Assembly (NCBI GenBank): GCA_029244805.1 | Contig: JAQWQH010000032.1 | Location: 1 to 34,606, forward strand | Source: Flavobacteriales bacterium | GTDB taxonomy: Bacteria; Bacteroidota; Bacteroidia; Flavobacteriales_D; Parvicellaceae | Length of the DNA stretch: 34,606 bases | Direction: 5' to 3' | Part shown: positions 8,967-18,600 of the stretch, in pieces | Layout: the number at the start of each line of letters is the position of its first letter | Position numbering within the stretch: the stretch's first letter is position 1 | Translations under genes and position numbers: made by a program | The notes under the pieces: generated by a model | The model's database searches: none | What the model was told of the DNA's origin: nothing | What the model saw: the letters and a program-made list of their open reading frames with translations, nothing else

Positions 8967-9659
8967 CTACAAATACTCTTTCCTAAGAATCGAAGCCACA
9001 ATAGTTAATCCTGTTGTGGCTTTTTCATTTATTACAGTTAAGTGATTTATTGATTGAGTTTCAATATCTACCGATGGGTCAACTAGATATTTTGGGCAAT
9101 CTTCAGGCGCTTGGTATACTAGTCCAGCTGCGGGGTATACATTTAGAGAAGATCCGATTATTAAAAAAATATCCGCTGTTTTTACTATATCCTCAGCAAT
9201 TAACATTTTGGGAACATCTTCTCCAAACCAAACAATATGTGGCCGCAATTGAAAACCACTATTACAAAGGTCATTTAAGAAAATAGGTTTATTCCCAATT
9301 GTATATATTTTATCTGTTCCTATACTTCGCGCTTTGGTGATTTCTCCATGGAGATGAAGCACGTTTGTAGAGCCTGCTCTTTCATGGAGGTCATCAATAT
9401 TCTGCGTTATTATTTGTACTTCAAATTTTTTTTCAAGTTCTGCAATGATTTCATGTGCTTTGTTTGGCTTTGCTTCAAGAGCTTGTTTTCGTCTTTTGTT
9501 GTAAAATTCTAAAACCAATTCAGGGTCTTTTTTCCATGCTTCAGGCGAACAAACATCAGAGATTTTGTAATCTTCCCAAAGCCCTCCAGAATCTCTGAAG
9601 GTTTTGATTCCGCTTTCTTGACTTATTCCAGCTCCAGTAAATACAACTAACTTTTTCAT
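8967..9659 (-). CDS. cobB: Sir2 family NAD-dependent protein deacylase (CobB-like)
   Basis: VVFTGAGISQESGIKTFRDSGGLWEDY, TQNIDDLHERAG, VLHLHGEI, IIGSSLNVYPAA motifs; YNKRR matches the class III Y-x-x-R pattern. Confidence 0.93.
   Translation of the reverse strand: MKKLVVFTGAGISQESGIKTFRDSGGLWEDYKISDVCSPEAWKKDPELVLEFYNKRRKQALEAKPNKAHEIIAELEKKFEVQIITQNIDDLHERAGSTNVLHLHGEITKARSIGTDKIYTIGNKPIFLNDLCNSGFQLRPHIVWFGEDVPKMLIAEDIVKTADIFLIIGSSLNVYPAAGLVYQAPEDCPKYLVDPSVDIETQSINHLTVINEKATTGLTIVASILRKEYL
8993..9025 (+). terminator. Rho-independent terminator for the 8208..8966 gene, located within the convergent sir2 CDS
   Basis: AAGCCACAA-TAGTTAATCCTG-TTGTGGCTTTTT: 9-bp stem followed by Ts, starting 27 nt after the TAG at 8964-8966. 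Confidence 0.75.
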
Positions 9660-9796
9660 AGATAAAACCTTAAACGAAAGTTAATGAAATTTATTAGAAG
9701 AAATAATATAAGATCAATAATTGGATAATCTCCCTATTTTCAGTGGTAATTTCAGGGATATTGCTATCTTTATCGGCTCTAAAAATCAGCGGTAGG

Positions 9797-12061
9797 ATGA
9801 AGATAAAAAGAAAAGAAGCCCTAGATTACCATAGTAATGGTCGAAAAGGAAAAATTGAAGTAGTTCCTACTAAACCATACAGTACCCAAAGGGATTTGGC
9901 GTTGGCATATTCTCCCGGTGTAGCAGAACCTTGCTTGGAGATTGCAAATAACAAAACCAATGCATACAAATATACCGCAAAGGGTAATTTGGTAGCCGTT
10001 ATTTCAAACGGAACAGCTGTTTTAGGCTTAGGAGATATTGGACCAGATGCTTCAAAGCCAGTTATGGAGGGGAAAGGTCTGCTGTTTAAAATATTTGCTG
10101 ATCTAGATGTGTTTGATATCGAAGTTGACGCCACTGATGTTGACGCATTTGTGAATACTGTTAAAGCCATTGCGCCAACCTTTGGAGGTATTAACTTGGA
10201 AGATATTAAAGCGCCAGAAGCGTTTGAGATTGAGAGAAGATTAAAGGAAGAGCTAGATATACCTGTTATGCATGATGACCAGCATGGCACCGCAATAATT
10301 TCAGCTGCTGCATTAATTAATGCTTTGGAAATTGCCAACAAGGACATAAAGGAAGTCAAGCTTATTGTCAACGGAGCAGGAGCTGCAGCTATTTCTTGCT
10401 GTAAATTGTATGTCTCTTTAGGTTTGAAAAAAGAGAATTTGATCATGTTTGACTCCAAAGGACCTATTACAACCGATAGAAAGAATTTAGATGAGCAAAA
10501 GCAGTTTTTTGCTGTAAAAACTAAAGTCAAAACTTTAGCGGAAGCAATGGAAAATGCAGATGTTTTTGTAGGTCTATCAAAAGGAGATATTGTTTCTAAG
10601 GATATGGTAAGATCTATGGCAAAGAATCCAATTGTATTTGCACTGGCTAATCCAAATCCAGAAATATCCTATAAAGATGCTATGAGTGTGAGGGATGATA
10701 TAATCATGGCAACAGGTAGATCTGATCATCCCAATCAGGTTAATAATGTTTTGGGGTTTCCATATATTTTCAGAGGAGCAATGGATGTGCGTGCCACCTG
10801 TATAAACGAAGAAATGAAACTTGCTGCTGTTAAGGCAATTGCAAAGTTGGCAAAAGAAACTGTGCCAGAAGAAGTGAATGAAGCTTATGAAGAAAGGAAT
10901 ATTTCTTTTGGAGCAGATCAAATTATTCCGAAACCGTTGGATCCTCGATTAATTTATTGGGTAGCTCCTGCTGTAGCGAAAGCTGCCATTGATTCTGGAG
11001 TTGCTCTAGAGCCAATAAAAGATTGGAGTGCCTACGAACAAGAATTGATCAAACGATTAGGGAATGATAATAAGTTAATTAAAGACATTACAGAAAAGGC
11101 ACAAAAAAACCCGAAAAGAGTGGTTTTTGCTGAAGCCGATCATTATAAAATACTAAAAGCGGCTCAAATAGCTTGTGAAGAAGGAATTGCCTTTCCTATA
11201 TTGTTAGGAAAGAGAAAAAGAATCGAAGCATTAATTGATGAAAACGGTTTAGAGTTCGGAGAATGCACGATTATTGACCCTAGGGATGAAAGTGAGACGG
11301 AGCGTCGAGATAAATTTGCTGCAGATCTATTTGAAAAAAGAAATCGCCGGGGACTTACTCTTTACGAGTGTAAAAAGATGATGCGGGAAAGAAATTATTT
11401 TGGTGCTGGTATGGTAGAAATGGGAGAGGCAGATGCAATGATTTCTGGATTGACTCGAAACTATCGTGATACAATTCGGCCTTCTTTACAAGTAATAGGT
11501 ATTGATGAAGGTGTCAATAAGATTGCCGGAATGTATGTTTTGATTACAAAAGAAGGCCCACTTTTCTTTGCAGATACAACCGTTAATTTAAATCCAACAG
11601 CAGAAGAATTAATCGATATCACATTGTTAGTTGCAAAGATTGTTAAAAGATTCAAAATACAGCCTCGAATAGCAATGCTGGGCTATTCAAATTTTGGTTC
11701 TAGTGAGGGTGATGATGCGATTAAAATGCGAGAAGCTGTAAAGACGCTGCATGAAGAGCACCCTAATTTATCTGTAGATGGAGAAGTTCAAGCGAACTTT
11801 GCATTAAACAATGATTTGATGAAAGAATTTTTCCCTTTTTCTTCTTTGGCAAATAAAAAAACAAACACCTTAATTTTCCCCAATTTAGCAGCTGGAAACA
11901 TAGCCTATAAATTAGTTCAGGAATTAACGGAGGCAGAGGTTATTGGCCCTATATTGCTGGGTATGAAAAAGCCTGTTCATGTCTTGCAAATTGGCTCTTC
12001 TGTCCGTGAAATATTGAATATGATTACTGTTGCAGTTGTAGATGTTCAAACAAGAAAATAA
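9797..12061 (+). CDS. maeB: NADP-dependent malic enzyme with C-terminal phosphotransacetylase-like domain (MaeB type)
   Basis: The start is probably the ATG at 9797 (MKIKRKEALDYHSNGRKGKIEVVPTKP) and not 9743. Malic enzyme motifs (LALAYSPGVAEPCLEI, VMHDDQHGTAII) followed by a Pta-like domain (RVVFAEADHYKILKAAQIACEEGIAFPILLG, ADAMISGLTRNY). Confidence 0.95.
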   Translation: MKIKRKEALDYHSNGRKGKIEVVPTKPYSTQRDLALAYSPGVAEPCLEIANNKTNAYKYTAKGNLVAVISNGTAVLGLGDIGPDASKPVMEGKGLLFKIFADLDVFDIEVDATDVDAFVNTVKAIAPTFGGINLEDIKAPEAFEIERRLKEELDIPVMHDDQHGTAIISAAALINALEIANKDIKEVKLIVNGAGAAAISCCKLYVSLGLKKENLIMFDSKGPITTDRKNLDEQKQFFAVKTKVKTLAEAMENADVFVGLSKGDIVSKDMVRSMAKNPIVFALANPNPEISYKDAMSVRDDIIMATGRSDHPNQVNNVLGFPYIFRGAMDVRATCINEEMKLAAVKAIAKLAKETVPEEVNEAYEERNISFGADQIIPKPLDPRLIYWVAPAVAKAAIDSGVALEPIKDWSAYEQELIKRLGNDNKLIKDITEKAQKNPKRVVFAEADHYKILKAAQIACEEGIAFPILLGKRKRIEALIDENGLEFGECTIIDPRDESETERRDKFAADLFEKRNRRGLTLYECKKMMRERNYFGAGMVEMGEADAMISGLTRNYRDTIRPSLQVIGIDEGVNKIAGMYVLITKEGPLFFADTTVNLNPTAEELIDITLLVAKIVKRFKIQPRIAMLGYSNFGSSEGDDAIKMREAVKTLHEEHPNLSVDGEVQANFALNNDLMKEFFPFSSLANKKTNTLIFPNLAAGNIAYKLVQELTEAEVIGPILLGMKKPVHVLQIGSSVREILNMITVAVVDVQTRK

Positions 12062-12645
12062 TGATTACACACATTGAAGGAATACTAGAAGAGAAGAATC
12101 CCGCTTATGTTATATTGGATGTAAATGGGATCGGTTATTTTTTACACATATCTCTAACAACTTTTTCTGATATTCCAGAAAAAGGAAAATTAAGGTTGTT
12201 TACGCACCTTTCAATTAAGGAAGATGCGCATACCCTATTTGGGTTTAGCACACAAAGTGAAAGATCGATATACCGTCAATTAATTAGTGTTTCTGGAGTG
12301 GGGCCAAGTACAGCCAGAATGATCTTATCTTCATTATCCCCCGATGAGGCTGCTCATGCAATTGTTTCAGGCGACGTCAATTTGCTTAAAAAAGTAAAAG
12401 GTATAGGAGCTAAAACAGCGCAAAGGGTGATTATTGATTTAAAGGACAAGGTAGCTCCTTCTGGGGAAGTCTCGGATTTTTCTTCTACTCTAGGCAATAC
12501 TCTAAGAAACGAAGCGTTATCTGCTCTGATTGTTTTAGGAATAGACAAAAGAAAGGCAGAGGCTGTTATTGATAAAACAATAGACAAGTCTGGGTCAGAA
12601 ATATCTGTTGAAGAGTTGATTAAAGTTACGCTAAAGAGCTTATAG
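12061..12645 (+). CDS. ruvA: Holliday junction branch migration protein RuvA
   Basis: MITHIEGILEEKNPAYVILDVNGIGYFLHIS, LISVSGVGPSTARMILSSLSPDE, LLKKVKGIGAKTAQRVIIDLKDK; TAATG overlap with maeB. Confidence 0.97.
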   Translation: MITHIEGILEEKNPAYVILDVNGIGYFLHISLTTFSDIPEKGKLRLFTHLSIKEDAHTLFGFSTQSERSIYRQLISVSGVGPSTARMILSSLSPDEAAHAIVSGDVNLLKKVKGIGAKTAQRVIIDLKDKVAPSGEVSDFSSTLGNTLRNEALSALIVLGIDKRKAEAVIDKTIDKSGSEISVEELIKVTLKSL

Positions 12646-12672
12646 ATTGGCTAAATTATTTAGAAATACATC

Positions 12673-15600
12673 CTGAAAAAACAAATAAAATATTTTCTTA
12701 TTGCTGCACTGGCATTCGCTCTGTTTACTCAGAACGCCCTAGCGGTAAATCCAATAAGAGATTATGTTGCGTTTTTAGATTCCCCCGAAGTAAATTTAAT
12801 TTATCCAATTCAAGATGGTATTAGTTCAAGTGAACAACAATCTGGGTTGATTGACTTTAGCACGCCTCTTAATATTGAGCAACACGTGGAATATGATCCA
12901 GTTTCTGGAATGTATATATTTTATTCAACTTTGGGAGATTCTTTGAACTACAGAAACCCTACCTCCATGACTCTTGAGGAGTATTTGCAGTACCAAAATG
13001 AGCAATCGATGGATCAATATTGGCAAGATAAATTTAATGAGCAATCGGATGTGGGAAGAGAGTCAAAGGGCGAAGATGGCGCCTTTAGTGAATTTGGAGA
13101 CAGAAAAAAGAAAAGTATTTTCGGAAGTGACTTTGTTGAAATTAGGCCGCAAGGATCTGCGGAGTTGAGTTTTGGGATAAATTCTTCGCGTACAGATAAT
13201 CCTGTATTACCAGAAAAGCAAAGAAAGATCACGACGTTTGATTTTGATCAAAAAATTCAGATGAACTTGACGGCTAAAATAGGAGATTTAATGAAAATAG
13301 GCTTCAATTACAATACAGAAGCAACTTTTGATTTTGAAAATGAATTGAAACTTAACTACTCTGGGGAGGAGGATGAAATTATACAAAAGTTAGAGGCGGG
13401 TAACGTAAGTATGCCATTAAATAGCTCTTTAATTTCTGGAAGTCAAAGTTTATTTGGAATCAAATCGGAACTCAAGTTTGGTAGGCTTACCGCAACTACT
13501 GTTTTGTCTCAGCAAAGGGGTCAGAAAAAAGAAATTGAAGTTGCGGGGGGAGCGCAGGTAAGTGATTTTGAAATTTTCGCAGATAATTATGAAGAAAATC
13601 GACACTACTTTTTGAATTATTTTTTTAGGGATAATTATGACAATGCAATGGCAAATTTGCCAAATGTGACTCTCGGTGTTCAAATTCAAAGAATGGAGGT
13701 ATGGATAACGAATCGCACAAACGATTTTTCAGAAACTAGAAATATAATTGCATTTGCTGATTTAGGCGAAAACGATGCCAATAACATGGAAAATGCGGGT
13801 TGGAGTATAAATGGGATTTCAAACCCTGATAATGATAATAATGCGATGTATACATATTTAACTTCAAATCCAGGAATTCGAAACTATGTTAATGCCTCCA
13901 ATTTATTAGCTTCCACTCAAGTGGGAACCTTGCAACAAAGTGTCGATTACGAAAAGTTAGAGAATGCCAGGTTGTTATCATCAAACGAATATTCTTACAA
14001 TGCTCTTTTAGGGTATGTTTCGTTAAATCAATCTTTGAATAATGATGAAGTATTAGCTGTGTCCTATCAATACACTTATAAGGGAGAGACTTATCAAGTT
14101 GGAGAGTTTTCTACAGATGGAGTAACAGGACAAGATGCGTTATTTTTAAAATTATTGAAATCAACTGTCAGGAACCCAACCAAGAAATTGTGGGATTTGA
14201 TGATGAAAAATGTTTATTCACTTGGAGCATATCAAATTGATCCTATGAATTTTAGATTAGATGTTTGGTACAACAATCCTAGTACTAGTATTGATGTAAA
14301 TTATATTCCAAAACCAGGTGTAGATGATAAATTACTGCTGCAACTTTTAGAAATGGATAGGCTAAATCAGCAACAAGCAAAATATGCAGATGGAGTATTT
14401 GATTTCATTCCAATAACTGTGGCCAATGGAAAAATAATAAATGGTGGAACAATTAACCCTCGAAACGGAAGGCTCTATTTTACAACGAAAGAGCCTTTCG
14501 GAAAGACATTGGATCAAGCGCTTATTGATAAGGGAGTATCTCAGTCGGTCAGAAAAACAATCGTTTTTAGCCAATTATATGATAGTACAAAAACAGCTGC
14601 TCAACAGATTCCTGAGTTAAATAGATTTAAAATAAAAGGAACTTACCAGTCGTCTGTAAGTTCCGAAATTTCCTTAAATGCACTCAATATACCACAAGGA
14701 TCTGTTAATGTAGTTGCTGGTGGAGCACAATTGTCTGAAGGGGTAGATTATACCGTTGACTATAACCTAGGGCGTGTTAAAATATTGAATGATGGTATCT
14801 TAAGTTCAGGAACACCCATTAAAATTTCGTTGGAAAGTAACTCTCTTTTCAGTATTCAAACCAAATCTTTAATTGGAACTCATTTAGATTATCGTATAAG
14901 TAAAGATGCAAATATAGGAGCAACAATGATGCGCTTAACTGAAAAACCATTGACGCAAAAAGTTAATATTGGAGATGAGCCCATTTCTAATACAATGCTT
15001 GGGTTAGATGGAGGTTTCAGAAAAGAAGTTCCGTATTTAACAAAATTGGTCGATAATATTCCTTTCATCAATACGAAAGAAAAGTCTATTGTAAATTTTA
15101 CAGGAGAAATTGCTGCAATTATTCCAGGCCATAATAGGGCTATTGGAAAAGAAGGAACTTCATATATTGATGATTTTGAAGGTAGTCAGTCTGCAATAGA
15201 TATTCGTTCTTTTAATACCTGGGTGATGGCATCTGTCCCACAAGGTCAGCCAACATTATTTCCTGAAGCGAGTTCTTATGATGATTTAATTTATGGAAAA
15301 AATAGAGCAAAAATGTCTTGGTATGTAATTGATCCATTGTTCCATAACGATAATAATTTGACACCTGATCATATTAAAGGTGATCCAATGCAGAAAAACA
15401 ATCTAATGCGACAAGTTTTAGTGAGTGAGGTTTTTCCAAATAAACAGTTAAGTACCGGTCAGTTAAATAATATTCCTGTTTTAGATTTAGCTTATTATCC
15501 GCAAGATAGAGGGCCGTATAATTATGATACACCTAGCGGAAGTGCATTGTCTGCGGGTGTAGAAGCGAACGGAGAATTAAAAGATCCAGACAGCAGATGG

Positions 15601-18600
15601 GCGGGAGTTATGAGGACGCTTACAACTAATGATTTTGAGGCTGCCAACATTGAATATATACAGTTTTGGGTAATGGATCCGTTTAGCACAGCAGCTAGCA
15701 ATAGTTTTGGAGAGCCAGCAACAAATGAAGATTCACAAAATTCAACAGGCGGGGAACTGTATTTTAATCTTGGAAATATTTCTGAAGATATATTAAGAGA
15801 TGGCAGAAAGTCTTATGAAAACGGTCTTCCTACTGATGGTGTTTATGATCCAGAAATTCTTACGGAAACTGCTTGGGGCTGGATTCCAACTTCACAGGTC
15901 ATTGTAAATGCATTTGATAATGATGTAGAAACAAGAACAAATCAAGATGTTGGGTTTGATGGGTTAAAGAATGAAGATGAAAGAGATTTTTTTAGTTCAT
16001 TTCTTTCCTCCTCTTCAACTCTTCTCAATCCATCAGCCTATGCAGAGTTAAGCGCAGATCCGTCATCTGATGATTATAGTTATTTTAGAGATGATGGTTA
16101 TGATGCAAATCAGTTAGACATATTAGAGCGTTACAAGGAATATAATGGAGCTGATGGGAATTCGCCAACATCTGAAATGTCTGCGGCATTAAATGGTGAT
16201 GGTTATCCAACATCTGCATCTACTTTACCAAATGTTGAGGATATTAATCAAGACAATAACTTAAATGAAACGGAAAGTTATTTCCAATATAAGGTAAATA
16301 TGAAGCCGCAAAGCATGAATATTGGCACTAACTATATCACCGACAGGATTTTAGCAAAAGATGAAAAAAGTCAAAAGCAAGTTTATTGGTACCAATTTAG
16401 AATTCCGATAAGAGAGTTTACCTCTAAGGTAAATGGGATACAGGATTTTAGATCAATACGTTTTATCAGAATGTTTATGAAAGGCTGGAATCAGGAGGTT
16501 GTCTTGAGATTTGCTCGTCTAGAATTAATTCGTGGAGAGTGGAGGACTTATTTGAACTCATTGCTAAGTGAAGGAGAATATTTACAAGGGGAAGAGTCCA
16601 ATACTACTTTTAATATTGGAGCAGTAAATATTGAAGACAACGGAAACAGAGACCCAATTAATTATGTGCTTCCAGAAGATATAATTCGAGAAACTAACTA
16701 TCAAACAGCTAATCTCGCGCAGCAAAATGAACAATCATTAGTGTTGGATGTATGCGGGCTTCAGGATGGTGATGCTAGAGCTGCGTACCGAAATGTAAGC
16801 TTTGATGTTCGGAATTATAAGAAAATTGAAATGTATGTTCATGGGGAATCTAATAACGATGCATTTGTTGGAGACGATGAGGTGACTGTTTTCGTTCGAT
16901 TAGGGACGGACTTTGTTAGTAATTACTATGAATATGAAATGCCTGTAAAAATTAGTGAATGGTACCAAAATGCCGCATCCGATGTTTGGCCCGATGCGAA
17001 TAATATTGTTATTGAACTAGATAGTTTGAAACAAGTGAAAACAAGAAGAAATAATATACCGGGGTTTTCTTTATTGGAAAAATATACAGAAACAGACAAT
17101 GTTGATAACACAAGAAATATTTCGGTAATAGGAAATCCGAATTTGCAAAATTTAAAAACAATAATGATTGGTTTGCGTAATCCGAAGAAAGACGATAAAT
17201 ACAATCAATGGCAACCTGACGACGGTGAAGAAAAATGTGCTGAAATATGGGTAAATGAACTTAGGCTCACAGACTTTAACGAACGCGGTGGTTGGGCAAC
17301 AATTGGTAGATTGAGCGCGAATATGGCAGATTTTGCAGACATGTCTTTGTCTGGTAATTACGCTACACCCGGTTTTGGATCTATCGAAAAGAGAGTAAGT
17401 GAAAGAGCGCAAGAGTATGTATATGGAGTGGATGCTTCTACTACTGTGCAATTGGGTAAGTTTTTTGGAGATAAATCTGGAATTAAGATTCCTATGTATT
17501 TAGGATATTCGAATAGTATTATTAAGCCTCAATATGACCCTCTTTTGGGAGATTTATTGTTGGCTCAAAATGAATTAGAATCAAAGGAAGAGTGGAAAGA
17601 AAGATTGGACGCTGGAAGAGATATTACAGAAAGGAAATCTATCAATTTTACTAATGTAAGAAAAGAAAGAGGGCAAGGAAAAAATGGAAAGGTAAAAAAA
17701 GCACACTTTTACGATGTGTCGAATATATCGCTAACTTATTCTTTTAGCCAACTTTCGCATAGAGACATAAACACCCAATATGACCGAACTTTAAATCACT
17801 TAGGGTCAGTAAATTATGGGTTTAACAATAATCCTAAGCCATGGGAGCCATTCAAAAAAATAAAGGCATTCCGAAAGTCAAAGTGGTTAAGACCAATAAG
17901 AGACTTTAATCTTTATTTGGCTCCAAAACAACTCGGCTTTAGAACAAGCATGAATAGAACATATAACGAGTATGAAGTGCGCAATAACTTCGGAGGGTTA
18001 ACTATTCCTCAGTACAATAAAATGTTTAATTGGGATCGAGATTATAATTTGAAATATGATCTAACAAAAAGTTTGAAATTTGATTTTACTGCCAAAAATA
18101 GAGCTTTTATTAACGAACCGTATGGAAAGGTTGATGAAGGTGCATTTGGTTATGATGCTGATTCCTCTAAAACACAAATGTTAAATAGTATAAAGAGTTT
18201 TGGAGAAACCATGAACTATGGTCACATAGCTAACGTAACCTTTAAATGGCCTTTTAATAAATTCCCACTAACGGATTGGATAACTTTAACGACGCGCTAC
18301 AGCGCAAATTACGATTGGACGCGATCTCCCTTGGCACTAGACAACTTTGAAGTAGTTGATGAAAATGGTAATACCCAAACAAGAAATGTGGGTAATATTA
18401 TTCAAAATTCAAGAGTTGTAACTTGGAATGGTAAGTTAAATATGACTACGCTCTATAACAAAGTGCCTTATTTCAAAAAGGTAAATAAGAAGTTTAGTAA
18501 AATAAGTAAAGGAAAGAACAATCGGTTTAATAGGTCTAGCAAGACAAATAGACCCACGAAAGGGAAAGAAGAAGAAAAGGATAAAATACGAAAGACAAAA

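Noticed and set aside
9826-10530. Long (234 aa) minus-strand ORF inside maeB
   Set aside because: Overlaps a strongly conserved malic enzyme domain; shadow ORF from codon bias, no domain signature.
9797-12061. Malic enzyme-phosphotransacetylase fusion as novelty
   Set aside because: Standard MaeB architecture.
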